Shown here: positions 34,286 through 43,668 of the stretch, piece by piece
Layout of the letters: each line of letters starts with the position of its first letter
Position numbering within the stretch: position 1 is the stretch's first letter
Source: Dysgonomonas mossii DSM 22836
GTDB lineage: Bacteria > Bacteroidota > Bacteroidia > Bacteroidales > Dysgonomonadaceae
Direction of reading: 5' to 3'
Length of the DNA: 64,000 bases
Assembly (NCBI RefSeq): GCF_000213575.1
Contig: NZ_GL892010.1
Location: forward strand, 84,624 to 148,623
Position numbers and translations under genes: made by a program
The notes under the pieces: generated by a model
Databases searched by the model: none
Told to the model about the DNA's origin: nothing
The model's input: only the letters and a program-made list of their open reading frames with translations

Positions 34286-35939
34286 CTTCCGCCTTTTTTT
34301 TATCATTTTTCTTGCCGTGCCTGTGATGTGAATAAGGTATCAGGAGAACGACAACGATACAGACAACTCCACCGTAAATAGTCCAGCCCGATATCTCCTT
34401 TAACGCCGCCAAAGTGGTTTGAATCTGTATTCGCCCTTTTACCGATTGTGTCGCCATTATCTGAGCATCTTCTACACTTTTGCCTTGCAGCATACTGCCC
34501 ATTTGGGTTTGCGTAAACGTTCCTGCAATTTCAGGATTGAGCATGTCTACGTTTTGAGATAACCGGCTGGCATAATACAACTGCTTTTCATTCAATACAT
34601 TTGTGTATAAAGATGTACCTAAAACAGGTCCTATAACCGAACGGAAGGCTAACATTACAAATATCCAGGTGGTGAGATATGCCATATTCAATTTGCGCAT
34701 CCCCCAAATGCCGGCCATAGCATAAAGAATAAGCATGCCTGCTGAACGAATAATAACAGGAAAAATCATATTTTCGTATAATCCCATGCTTTGTACCTGA
34801 AAATACATGTATGCCGCAGCAATTGTTATACACAGGAAACCTATGCTAAAGATGTATTTGAAGTGCATGTTCCATTTTGCCATCAAAAAAGCAATTATGG
34901 CTCCAATCATATACCCCACCAAACTATAATTGCTTAATACTGCATTCTGCCAATTATCAATTTTCATCGATATGCCGACAAATGTACTCACAAGCATCGA
35001 GCTAGAATTCAATACCATGAGCATAACAAACACAGACAATGCAATGATGACATTCCGGAAAGAGAATATCTTTAAGTCTAAATAAGGTCTCTTACCATAC
35101 ATTTCTAAAATGAGAAATACACCAGTAGATATAAATAATATAATTAAAGAGTAATTTATCAGCGGGCTGTCGAACCAATCCAGTGTTTTGCCATATATAA
35201 AAATGAAACTAAATGATAATAATAACAGTGACGCACATACGGTATCTCCAAATTTAATCAGAGTCAGGCGTATGGGCTTTATTCTTTTCTGATAGACCAT
35301 GGTGACCTCTACCAATAAGAGGCTAATAAGGGCTATTGCAATCATAAAATAGTACACATACTGCCACTGAAAGCTAAAGGCTAGCCATGCTGTAACAAAT
35401 GAGCCGAGCTGGCCTACCGTCAGAAAAAACAAGTATAAAAAAGGCAATGCCATCGCCTTTATTTTTTCGAATTTCTCTTCCATTTCTTCAGGTCTCTGCT
35501 CTGTCGAAGGTTTCAGCAATGGTACGATGTCTCTTCCCGCTATATAGCCCAATAGACCGAACAATGTATTGAATATAAGTATTATACGGATGAATCCCGT
35601 GAAAAAACTACATATCATAAGCATTGGTATCGAAGTTGTTCGGGCACAGATATAACTTATTATGACCAAAACCGTTAGTCCCAGCAGATAAGTCATTTTG
35701 GAACGCCTTATTTCCAGAAACAGAATTGTGAACGGCGTAAAAACAACCATCCCCACGGCTGTGGCAAAATTGGCATACTGTATATGTTCGGTCATGATGC
35801 CCAGGCTACCTACCATTTCGCCTACATTACTTGTATAAGCTCCACTGATAAATAAAGCGGGGACAAACATGAGAATATAAATAAATATGCCCAGCGGTTT
35901 GGGAACCCAGCTATGAAAAGGGAAATTCGATCTTTTCAT
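34278..35939 (-). CDS. MFS efflux transporter, EmrB/DHA2-like (14 TM)
   Basis: 553 residues with about fourteen hydrophobic helices, an intracellular loop around 150-175 (KPSTEQRPEEMEEKFEKIKAM) and a large extracytoplasmic segment near 470-510 (TNVLNEKQLYYASRLSQNVDMLNPEIAGTF) typical of Bacteroidetes EmrB-like pumps. The family uses the proton gradient to pass drugs, bile salts or lipids to a periplasmic adaptor. The start overlaps the stop of the HlyD gene (4 bp), and TolC lies upstream, so a full tripartite EmrAB-TolC-type pump is encoded. The start given matches MKRSNFPFHSWVPKPLG. Confidence 0.87.
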   Translation of the reverse strand: MKRSNFPFHSWVPKPLGIFIYILMFVPALFISGAYTSNVGEMVGSLGIMTEHIQYANFATAVGMVVFTPFTILFLEIRRSKMTYLLGLTVLVIISYICARTTSIPMLMICSFFTGFIRIILIFNTLFGLLGYIAGRDIVPLLKPSTEQRPEEMEEKFEKIKAMALPFLYLFFLTVGQLGSFVTAWLAFSFQWQYVYYFMIAIALISLLLVEVTMVYQKRIKPIRLTLIKFGDTVCASLLLLSFSFIFIYGKTLDWFDSPLINYSLIILFISTGVFLILEMYGKRPYLDLKIFSFRNVIIALSVFVMLMVLNSSSMLVSTFVGISMKIDNWQNAVLSNYSLVGYMIGAIIAFLMAKWNMHFKYIFSIGFLCITIAAAYMYFQVQSMGLYENMIFPVIIRSAGMLILYAMAGIWGMRKLNMAYLTTWIFVMLAFRSVIGPVLGTSLYTNVLNEKQLYYASRLSQNVDMLNPEIAGTFTQTQMGSMLQGKSVEDAQIMATQSVKGRIQIQTTLAALKEISGWTIYGGVVCIVVVLLIPYSHHRHGKKNDKKKAEVN

Positions 35940-37015
35940 TTCTTTACTTTTGCATTTACTACGGCCATCATTCCGGCGGCTAACTTCATATTATCTTCGG
36001 ACGACAGATTGTCAAATTCGATACGTATCGGAATCCGTTGTTGTATTTTCACGAAATTACCCGTCGAATTATCTGCCGGCACCAGCGAATATTTTGCTCC
36101 GGTAGCATTAGATATTTCTGTAACTTTTCCTTTAAACTCTTTCTTGTCAAATGCATCAATCGTAATAGTCACATCTTGTCCAATATACAGATTCTTAATT
36201 TGTGTTTCTTTAAAATTTGCCACTATCCACTTTTGGGTATTGGGAATGATGTATGTCATATTTTGCCCGGCATTGACCAGTTGCCCTTCCTCTAATGCCC
36301 TGCGTCCTAAAAACCCGTCACAGGGAGCAGTAATAACTGTATATGACAAGTTGAGCTTAGCCATATCCAATGCTGCCGAGGCCCGCAGGATAGAAGCCTC
36401 TGAGTTTCCTCTCCGTTTCCGGACTTCGTCAGAAGACGATTCTGCTGTCCTTTTCTGTTGTTTGAGTGCATTCAAACGAGCAGTTGTAGCATCTAAATCT
36501 GTTTTTATTTGTTCCACTTGTATCGGTGTAGTTGCATTCCGAGACAATAGATTCCGATACCTCGTATAATCGGTTTCTAATTTTCTCAATCTTGCTTCCG
36601 TTTCTTCGATGTTCGAATCGAAAACTATAATATTACTTTTCGATGTATTTACACTGGCATCTATAACCTGTGAGCCTGCCATTGCATCTTGCAAAGAAGC
36701 TTCGGCTTCTTTTAGCCTTATTTGGTATTCGCGATCGTCTATGACAAGCAGCGTATCTCCTTTTTTTACAAACTGATGTTCGATAAAATAAATTTTATGG
36801 ATATATCCGGGAACTTTTACATTAATAGGCGAAACATATTGCTCTACCTGGGCATCATTTGTTACCTCATTGCTTTTAAAATGGAGAAATACATCAATTG
36901 CAAAATAGATTCCCACGGCTATAATAACTAATCCTATTGCACTCATAAACCAACGGGTGGTACGTAGTATCCTTAATTTTCTCAATTCCTTTTTATGATT
37001 GCTTGACTCTGACAT
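35936..37015 (-). CDS. HlyD/EmrA-type periplasmic adaptor
   Basis: 359 residues: a cytoplasmic N-terminus, one membrane helix (about 21-40, WFMSAIGLVIIAVGIYFAI), then a split lipoyl/barrel-sandwich domain (VKVPGYIHKIYFIEHQFVKKGDTLLVID and TVITAPCDGFLGRRALEEGQLVNAGQ) around an alpha-helical hairpin (about 105-215), and a beta-barrel end domain (NFKETQIKNLYIGQDVTITIDAF). It bridges the MFS pump and the outer-membrane TolC. It shares a 4-bp overlap with the MFS gene downstream and lies 32 bp after TolC, so it is the third gene of the minus-strand operon. Confidence 0.9.
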   Translation of the reverse strand: MSESSNHKKELRKLRILRTTRWFMSAIGLVIIAVGIYFAIDVFLHFKSNEVTNDAQVEQYVSPINVKVPGYIHKIYFIEHQFVKKGDTLLVIDDREYQIRLKEAEASLQDAMAGSQVIDASVNTSKSNIIVFDSNIEETEARLRKLETDYTRYRNLLSRNATTPIQVEQIKTDLDATTARLNALKQQKRTAESSSDEVRKRRGNSEASILRASAALDMAKLNLSYTVITAPCDGFLGRRALEEGQLVNAGQNMTYIIPNTQKWIVANFKETQIKNLYIGQDVTITIDAFDKKEFKGKVTEISNATGAKYSLVPADNSTGNFVKIQQRIPIRIEFDNLSSEDNMKLAAGMMAVVNAKVKK

Positions 37016-37047
37016 ATGATTTCTTTTTTAATATTATTAAACGGAAT

Positions 37048-38406
37048 TTATTTGTTTGAAAGCTCGTCCAGTTTGCCTGTTAACTTCAACAGCTGCAACT
37101 CGGTGATCCTACAACTATAATGTGCATTGATAAAATTATTCTGCGCATCGGTCAGCCTCATCTCATCCTGCAATAATTCAGTCATGGATACTATTCCTTC
37201 TTTATATCTGTCGGCTGTAACTTTATATACATCCCCGGCCAACGAATAATTGTCTTTTTGTTTGGTGTAATTCCTATAATTATTCAACCAGTCATTAATT
37301 GTATTATCATATTGTGTTTGCATTTTTTTCTCTGTATCTTCAATCTGAAATCTTATTTTTATATAATCCGAATTTGCTTTTTTTCGATTCAACTGTTTGC
37401 TGAATCCGTCAAAAATCGGGATATTGAGAGATACGCCCCAATAAAAAGAATTGTACCATTTATTCAGGCTGTTAGAGTTATTGGAATGGAAATAATTATC
37501 AAAATGATCAGTATAGTTCGTATAAGATAACTGCCCCACTAATGATAATGTGGGAATGTAGCCCTGATTAATAGCTTTCTTTTGTTTTTCGACTATATCT
37601 TTTTGTGAGTAGAGTATTTTAAATTCGTTCAGATCTTTCGATAAACCGGACAATTCAGGCACAGTCATTTCGTCTGCACTGACATATACGAGTCCAAAAT
37701 CAGACTCTAAAGGCAGATCCAGAATATATTTCAGCAAATTCAGTTGCTGTTGGTACATTGCTTTTGCATTTTCGCGCTGTACGGTCAGGTTCTCTATATT
37801 GATATTAACACGTTTCAGATCCACATCCATCGCCATACCGTTGTCAAAGAAAGCACGGGTTATATCGGCCAATGCTTTCAGGCGAGCTATATTTTCATCC
37901 GTCAGACGGATTTGCTCAACGGTTGTTTGTGCCAAATAATATATTTTGCATATTTCGATGGTAATATCTTCTTTCGCCTTTTCGTATGAATAGTGTGTCA
38001 GTTCTTTCATCTTTTCAGCTATAGAGATACTCGTATAGAGGGTTTGGTTATATAAAGGCATTGAGAGTTGTGCCCCTACCGAGGTATTGTATCTCAAGCC
38101 TTGTGTTGTCATATAGGGCATATCTACCCCTAACATGGTTCCCATCCGGGATCCATCAGTAACACTGGTACCTACATCTACATTATTTGTAAAATTTCCA
38201 AAGCCGTTGATTACAGGTAATAATTTGGTCCGGCTTGCGGAGTGTTCGTAGCCGGCTTTTCGGATTTCTTCCGATTGGCTTTTAAGCGACAAGTTATTCT
38301 CTATTCCTATCCTAATACATTCATCCAGCGTCAGTATATTATCTTGTGCCATAATAAATGTATTGAAGAATAGTGTGGTAACAATAAATAGTGATAATCT
38401 TTTCAT
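37048..38406 (-). CDS. TolC-family outer-membrane efflux protein
   Basis: 452 residues from ATG MKRLSLFIVTTLFF; an in-frame ATG 18 bp upstream is a weaker start. A signal peptide (cleaved near MAQ) is followed by the long helical coiled-coil pairs and short beta-strand segments of the TolC fold (TLDECIRIGIENNLSLKSQSEEIRKAGYEH at the start of the first repeat, YNSFYWGVSLNIPIFDGFSK in the second). It provides the exit duct for the MFS/HlyD pump. It follows the KAS III-like gene by 35 bp. Confidence 0.9.
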   Translation of the reverse strand: MKRLSLFIVTTLFFNTFIMAQDNILTLDECIRIGIENNLSLKSQSEEIRKAGYEHSASRTKLLPVINGFGNFTNNVDVGTSVTDGSRMGTMLGVDMPYMTTQGLRYNTSVGAQLSMPLYNQTLYTSISIAEKMKELTHYSYEKAKEDITIEICKIYYLAQTTVEQIRLTDENIARLKALADITRAFFDNGMAMDVDLKRVNINIENLTVQRENAKAMYQQQLNLLKYILDLPLESDFGLVYVSADEMTVPELSGLSKDLNEFKILYSQKDIVEKQKKAINQGYIPTLSLVGQLSYTNYTDHFDNYFHSNNSNSLNKWYNSFYWGVSLNIPIFDGFSKQLNRKKANSDYIKIRFQIEDTEKKMQTQYDNTINDWLNNYRNYTKQKDNYSLAGDVYKVTADRYKEGIVSMTELLQDEMRLTDAQNNFINAHYSCRITELQLLKLTGKLDELSNK

Positions 38407-38441
38407 ATTTTTTATTCTATGCATATTTCAAAATATAATGT

Positions 38442-39182
38442 TTATTCTATTTCCAACAGGAACGAACCCATGAGGATACGCTCCCTGAAAACGAGGATAT
38501 AAATAAGATCATTTGTTTTAAAGTTTTTATAGTTTTGGGCTAAAGCTAAAAATGAGTCAATGGGTTTACTTATTGGTTTATCTGTATTTACTAAAACCTT
38601 ATCTTCCGGAATATTTAAAGAATTAATGGCATTTCTGATTACTTTATCCGTCGAATCATTAAATATTAAGTAAGATAAATCGGAAAGAAAGTATCCATTC
38701 ATTTCCAACATCGACTTGGCATAACTCATGTATAAAGATCTTGATCGTTTGTGCTCGATAGGGGCATGAGAAATACTGATCACCCGACCTTCTTTCGCTG
38801 CAACCTTTTCATTCGAGAAGAAACAAGTGACAACCTCTTCTGCTACGTAAATCAGTAATGCTTTGTTTGACAACTTAGATAAAAAATATGAATTAATCAA
38901 TTCAATAGAATTGATTATGGTGGAGTCTGGAAGTGCTGTTAATATATTTATATTCAATGAGTTAAACTCTTGTTTTATAAAACAGAGGATCTCATCGGCT
39001 CCTGTATCCGACATGAATATGATCAGATCTATTGCTGTCAGATCATATGGAAGGTGTGGCAACGAATGGATTATCGCATTGTGGTAAGATCGGATGTCTT
39101 CTTCCCGAGTCTGCATTTCGTGCTTGATATTGTTTTTCAAGCAATCTTCTCTTCTGTAATATCCGATAGCATTTATATACAT
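38442..39182 (-). CDS. Thiolase-fold KAS III paralogue lacking catalytic residues
   Basis: 246 residues from ATG MYINAIGYY; a TTG start two codons earlier is weaker. It aligns along its whole length with the intact KAS III at 51602-52549 (for example NSIELINSYFLSKLSNKALLI with NAIEIIQSFFISGKASKALLV, and SLNIPEDKVLVNT with QLNIPENKTMSNI) but is about 70 residues shorter. At the positions of the Cys110, His243 and Asn273 triad it has Asp86, Asn175 and Ser205, and the glycine-rich GGGYS loop is RERIL. It therefore cannot catalyse the usual condensation; a scaffold, a lipid-binding protein or a regulator is more likely. It is the first gene of the efflux operon. Confidence 0.78.
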   Translation of the reverse strand: MYINAIGYYRREDCLKNNIKHEMQTREEDIRSYHNAIIHSLPHLPYDLTAIDLIIFMSDTGADEILCFIKQEFNSLNINILTALPDSTIINSIELINSYFLSKLSNKALLIYVAEEVVTCFFSNEKVAAKEGRVISISHAPIEHKRSRSLYMSYAKSMLEMNGYFLSDLSYLIFNDSTDKVIRNAINSLNIPEDKVLVNTDKPISKPIDSFLALAQNYKNFKTNDLIYILVFRERILMGSFLLEIE

Positions 39183-40034
39183 CTGCAAATCATTTTTCTA
39201 AATGCAAAGAAATAATGATTCAGAGTTAAACTACTGATCTATTTTTCCTTAAAACTATTCCAATTCTCATCAAAATACAATAGGGATTGACATAGAGAAT
39301 AATAGAAAATCGACAATGTTTAATGTTTATTGAATAGTCTTTATTGTCTTCTAATATTGTAGTGTGTTCATAGCCTAGACTTAAGGTAAATTTTAAATTG
39401 TAAGAAAAGTATTTATTGATATAAGCATTGACAATCTTACTTATCCTTATAATAGATAAGTTCCATATTGAAAATAAGGATTTGGATACGTGTTCAGAAC
39501 TTTCCATTCATCAAGTTTTTTATCAGACTGAAAGAAAGCATTTTTTTTATAAAAGTTGCCTTTATTTATTGGTTCTCCAAGTATGCCTCCATAAATTGCT
39601 CTCAAATCGGGAAGAATAATTTTTTTAGATAATAGCTAATAGTCGATAAGTGATTGAATAATACTTATAGACTTTTCTATCATACCATTATGGCCGGTGT
39701 AAAGTTTTGGAATACGATCTAAATCACTCAGGGGTAAATATCACTTTTATGATCTTCAATAATGATATCTTTATATCTTACAAGTGTAAAGTAGAAATAA
39801 AACGGGTGACAAATAGCTGAAATATTTTATCTGTATGTTTACCTAAATTTTCAGGTATCATTTTATTTCCTTCTTTATTAGTTTGGTTTCCTTTTCCGAA
39901 GCCGTTAAATTGCATAAGGTATACACTGCCTAACCCTGTTCGTCCTTTCAATATCCTCAGAGCAGTATCTATATCTTCGTCTTTCTGCACCCAACCATTA
40001 ATATATTTTATAGTATAGACTAAATATTATAACA
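39183..40034. other. Long gap without a convincing gene
   Basis: About 850 bp between minus-strand genes. A minus-strand frame of 70 codons (39778-39990, MQKDEDIDTALRILKGRTGLG...) could be a gene fragment but matches no family I know. On the minus strand TTTCTTTG at 39211-39204, one base off the -7 box, is a possible start for the KAS III-like operon. Confidence 0.35.
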
Positions 40035-40934
40035 TTAGCTTTCTTTATATTGTAAAGGAGTATATCCTGTTCTCTTTTTAAAATATGTACCGAAAAAAGA
40101 GGGATTTGAAAAATTTAAATCTTCTGATATTTGCGATACAGTCATGTCCGAACTTTTGAGCATGGCTTTAGCAGACATAATAACCATCTCGTCAATCCAC
40201 TGGGAAACAGATTTCCGGCTCGCTTCTTTAATCACTTTTGTTAGATGACTGGGTGTAAGGAATAACTCCCCGGCATAGAATTTAATTGTACGTTCTTTTT
40301 TATAACATCTGAATAATAGTCCCAAAAAGCGTTGAAATATCGCCTCTTTATGTGTCAAAGACTCCATTTTTTCTCCCTTTCCTGATTCATGATGAATAAG
40401 CAAAACTTTATTCATCAAGGCAACCAGCAGGTTCTTCATAATTGCTTCATCATAATTTGTTTTTTTATACTGCCTTACAATGAAAGCATGAAATTCCAGA
40501 AGATCCAGAGCTGTTTCTTCATCAATTCTCAAATAAGTAGCCCGTTGCACTTTCTCAATAAACTCAACTTCGGTAATCATTTTGATATCGGAAACAAAAT
40601 CAAAAGAGAAAAATAGAAACTCAATTTCCAAATTCTCATCCTGCTCTAAAATCTGGATAATGTAATTAGGTAACAATGCAATAATCGAGCTTGATTCTAA
40701 TTGGTATTCGCGAAGGTTAATCCTGACCCTTGCTTTTCCTTTTGTACAAATAGCAAAACCAATCCCTTCGCAAACATGCGGATACTTCAGATCGAAGAAC
40801 GAATTTTGAAAATTGACAGAAGAGTTCTTAACATATATTTTTTCTTCTGATATGATAAAATTCTGTATCCCCGGTATTGAATTTTGACATACAATATCCT
40901 CCATGGATATTTTTGCATATTTCATCTCATTCAT
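40035..40934 (-). CDS. AraC-family regulator (minus strand)
   Basis: 299 residues from ATG MNEMKYAKISMEDIV; upstream in-frame codons give a hydrophobic, unlikely leader. N-terminal sensor domain (about 20-170: GIGFAICTKGKARVRINLREYQLESSSIIALLPNYIIQI) and C-terminal AraC domain (FYAGELFLTPSHLTKVIKEASRKSVSQWIDEMVIMSAKAML, VSQISEDLNFSNPSFFGTYFKKRTGYTPLQY). It is a close relative of the AraC genes at 33419 and 42127. It lies upstream of the KAS III-like/efflux operon in the same direction and could control it. Confidence 0.87.
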   Translation of the reverse strand: MNEMKYAKISMEDIVCQNSIPGIQNFIISEEKIYVKNSSVNFQNSFFDLKYPHVCEGIGFAICTKGKARVRINLREYQLESSSIIALLPNYIIQILEQDENLEIEFLFFSFDFVSDIKMITEVEFIEKVQRATYLRIDEETALDLLEFHAFIVRQYKKTNYDEAIMKNLLVALMNKVLLIHHESGKGEKMESLTHKEAIFQRFLGLLFRCYKKERTIKFYAGELFLTPSHLTKVIKEASRKSVSQWIDEMVIMSAKAMLKSSDMTVSQISEDLNFSNPSFFGTYFKKRTGYTPLQYKES

Positions 40935-41130
40935 ATTAATTAGAATGTATCTCTTAATAAAATACGAAGATATTAAATAAAACAAGATTTTGAACATATA
41001 TGCACAAAAAATGAATATTAGTTATTTATCTAAATATCCGACCTTTGTGCCAGATATGAAATCAACAAATATATAATCGATATCAATTATAAAACAAACA
41101 GGTTTAAGAGACATTTAAATTTACAAGCGT

Positions 41131-41355
41131 ATGTTGAAAAATGATATTGGAATCAATGCCGGAGTAATCTGGCAGATATTATCAGAGCAGGAACAACTTT
41201 CCCTTAGAGAGATTGGTGAGTTAACAAATTACAAAGATGTAATGATTTTCTATGCATTGGGATGGTTGGCAAGGGAACATAAAATTAAGTTTCTGATCCG
41301 GGAAGACATAACCTATGTCGAACTTGTAAATTCATTCAATGAAAGGTACTACTAA
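41131..41355 (+). CDS. Winged-helix DUF2582 protein
   Basis: 74 residues. The sequence GVIWQILSEQEQLSLREIGELTNYKDVMIFYALGWLAREHKIKFL fits the DUF2582 winged-helix family: a helix-turn-helix with a conserved IG.LT......YALGWLARE.K pattern. It is a small cytoplasmic DNA-binding protein of unknown target, common in Bacteroidetes. It is the first of a regulator group (DUF2582, TetR, AraC) before the lipid/efflux genes; the next gene starts 15 bp after its stop. GACCTTTG at 41040-41047 is a near match to the -7 box. Confidence 0.82.
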   Translation: MLKNDIGINAGVIWQILSEQEQLSLREIGELTNYKDVMIFYALGWLAREHKIKFLIREDITYVELVNSFNERYY

Positions 41356-41370
41356 TTATATGGAAATTTC

Positions 41371-42087
41371 ATGTATATAAAAAATCAGCTCATGGAATAT
41401 AATGATAGCATAAAAAATAAAATAATAGATATTGCACGTGAAGTCTTTCACCAGAAAGGACTGAAAATGACAAGAATTGAAGATCTTGCGGATGCCGTTA
41501 ATATCGACACATCCGTAATAAACATATATTTTGAGAGTAAAGAATCTCTTTTCGAGGCGGTCATGAAAGATTCAACAATAAAACTTCTGGAAGGCGTCAA
41601 GGATATAATCAATAACCCGAATACAAATTTCGAACAAAAAATAGACCTTATATGCGCTTTTTCTAATAAGATGCTCTCAGGTAACCGTAACCTACCTCTG
41701 TATATACTTAATGACATAGAGAATAATCCGGAAAAAGTGAATCAATTTTATCTTAAGCATTTAGGGGGTGAGTTACCTTCCTCTGTCTTTTTTGTACAAT
41801 ATCAGGAATATACGAATTCCAGAGAATCATTACTGAATCAATATTTTAAAATGATGGAGGACGATGTATTAAGAAATCTGCGAGACGAGCAATCTCCTTA
41901 TGATTTATTTGTCCATATCATTTGTTTATGCGTCTTCCCTTATTTATTAGGCAGTCTTTCTTTGCAAAGTGCAGCTATCAAAGAAATATTTGTTTTCGAC
42001 CTTTTTATGGAAAGCCGCGCCGAAATGAATAGCCATTGGATAAAAAAGATGCTGGGAATAAACAAATCATCATTTTTTGACAATTAA
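41371..42087 (+). CDS. TetR/AcrR-family regulator
   Basis: 238 residues; an alternative ATG seven codons on (MEYNDSIKNKI) also fits. The N-terminal TetR HTH is clear (IKNKIIDIAREVFHQKGLKMTRIEDLADAVNIDTSVINIYFESKESLFEAV in part), followed by a larger helical ligand domain (70-238). TetR proteins usually repress neighbouring transporter or lipid genes until a small ligand binds. It lies 15 bp after DUF2582 and 39 bp before the AraC gene, so it is probably co-transcribed with them; the downstream acyltransferase/RND genes are plausible targets. Confidence 0.87.
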   Translation: MYIKNQLMEYNDSIKNKIIDIAREVFHQKGLKMTRIEDLADAVNIDTSVINIYFESKESLFEAVMKDSTIKLLEGVKDIINNPNTNFEQKIDLICAFSNKMLSGNRNLPLYILNDIENNPEKVNQFYLKHLGGELPSSVFFVQYQEYTNSRESLLNQYFKMMEDDVLRNLRDEQSPYDLFVHIICLCVFPYLLGSLSLQSAAIKEIFVFDLFMESRAEMNSHWIKKMLGINKSSFFDN

Positions 42088-42126
42088 ACAGAGTGTGACT
42101 ATTAATAAAATTCAACTTATTTGAAT

Positions 42127-43044
42127 ATGGCGAATACAACATCACAAATACAACTCCAATCCGGGTTTATAACCAATACAGGAGCAAGTGTCTACCCTGT
42201 ATCCGAAATTTTTCGGATATTGGATTTTCCGGATATAAAAAAAAGTGCAGTTATAAATATAAATCATAAAGAAAATATAGAAAAAAAGATAATTACAATT
42301 TCCCAGGGTATTTTGTTTATTCTATGTGTAAACGGTAATCTTCAACTAAAAATCGATAAGAAACAGTATATACTTAACCCTTATTCGATATGTATAATCC
42401 TACCAGACAGGAAGCTTTTTGTACTTGAAAAAAGCCAGGATTTATTGACCGTATTTTTACATGTAACCTTCAGCAGGGATGTTCTTAACGCATTTCTCTC
42501 AGAAGTAGAAGGAATCGAAAGGTTCAATTCTACTCCATCTTTTTCGATTCACAGAGAAGAAGCCACAGATATACTGGAATTCGGATCTTTTATAATTAAG
42601 CCATATATAAAGATAGATCATCCATACCATATAGAGATGACTAAAAAAATGTTATATGCTTTGATATATGCAATCCAGGATTTATATATTAAAAATGAGG
42701 AATCTGCAACTCCTCTTGCCGAGAATGAAGCTATTTTTCTTCGCTTCCGGAAATTGCTTATTCAATATTATCCAATACGGGAGCCCTCATTTTATGCAGA
42801 AAAGTTATCCTATACTCCGGCCTATCTGTCAAAAATAATTAAAGAAACCAGTGGAAAATCTATATCCGAATGGCTGGATGAGCTTATATTACAGCAAGCC
42901 AAGTCTTTATTAACTGAAACCAATGCGACAATTACTTCAATTTCAAGAAAACTAAACTTCCGGGATTCAAATTGTTTTCGCTTCTTCTTCAAAAAAAGGA
43001 CAGGGTTAAGCCCTCGAGAATACAGAAAACCCAATAAAAGTTAG
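42127..43044 (+). CDS. AraC-family regulator heading the lipid/efflux gene series
   Basis: 305 residues from ATG MANTTSQIQLQ; a TTG two codons upstream is less likely. A cupin-like sensor domain (about 50-180) is followed by the AraC domain: FYAEKLSYTPAYLSKIIKETSGKSISEWLDELILQQAKSLL, then ITSISRKLNFRDSNCFRFFFKKRTGLSPREY. Compared with its two relatives nearby, the second HTH has NCF in place of NPSFF. It is followed 36 bp later by the acyltransferase gene. Confidence 0.87.
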   Translation: MANTTSQIQLQSGFITNTGASVYPVSEIFRILDFPDIKKSAVININHKENIEKKIITISQGILFILCVNGNLQLKIDKKQYILNPYSICIILPDRKLFVLEKSQDLLTVFLHVTFSRDVLNAFLSEVEGIERFNSTPSFSIHREEATDILEFGSFIIKPYIKIDHPYHIEMTKKMLYALIYAIQDLYIKNEESATPLAENEAIFLRFRKLLIQYYPIREPSFYAEKLSYTPAYLSKIIKETSGKSISEWLDELILQQAKSLLTETNATITSISRKLNFRDSNCFRFFFKKRTGLSPREYRKPNKS

Positions 43045-43080
43045 ATGGTTTTATATAACTAGTGCAGAAAAAGAAATAAG

Positions 43081-43635
43081 ATGAAAAGAATTGCCAGACT
43101 TATTTTAGTCAATGTCTTTGGATGGAAAATAATAGGAGACTTTCCTGATTTCAAAAAGAGTGTACTAATATTTGCTCCCCATACCAGCTATTATGATGGT
43201 CTGTTTGGGAAACTTTATATGATGAAGGTAGGAGTTCATTACAAATTTTTATCAAAAAAAGAATTGTTCAGGTTTCCGTTAAAATACTTTTTTAGAGCTT
43301 ACGGCTCTATCCCGGTTGATGGGAGCAGCAAATATATTAATCAGATTGTTGAACTATTTCTTGACAGCCCGGAGTTACATATACTCATATCACCTGAAGG
43401 ACAATTGGCTAAAACCGATCGCTGGAAAAAAGGTTTTTATTATATGGCAACCAAAGCAAAAGTTCCGATTGTTGTCGGATATATGGATTATACAAAAAAA
43501 GAAATTGGCGTTAAAGGAATCATTGAAGACATCGGTAATTTTAATGAAGCTATGCTGAAAATTAATAATATGTATAAAGATGTCAAGGGGAAATATCCTG
43601 AAAATTTTGCACTTGACAAAAGATTAAGCAAATAA
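43081..43635 (+). CDS. PlsC-type lysophospholipid acyltransferase
   Basis: 184 residues, short for the LPLAT superfamily but with its key motifs: HTSYYDG (HX4D, the catalytic His/Asp pair, about residues 36-42), YGSIPVDGS (substrate pocket) and SPEGQLAKTDRWKKGFYYMA (block III, phosphate binding). It should transfer an acyl chain from acyl-ACP or CoA to a lysophospholipid or similar acceptor on the inner face of the inner membrane. No membrane helix is obvious apart from a hydrophobic stretch near the start, so it may be peripheral. It precedes a patatin phospholipase (33 bp), suggesting acyl-chain remodelling. Confidence 0.85.
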   Translation: MKRIARLILVNVFGWKIIGDFPDFKKSVLIFAPHTSYYDGLFGKLYMMKVGVHYKFLSKKELFRFPLKYFFRAYGSIPVDGSSKYINQIVELFLDSPELHILISPEGQLAKTDRWKKGFYYMATKAKVPIVVGYMDYTKKEIGVKGIIEDIGNFNEAMLKINNMYKDVKGKYPENFALDKRLSK

Positions 43636-43668
43636 TAACAACGTCTGATTTGTTTCAATAGATTTTTA

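Noticed and set aside
39778-39990. 70-codon minus-strand frame upstream of an operon
   Set aside because: No recognised domain and no promoter; kept only as a possible fragment in the gap entry.
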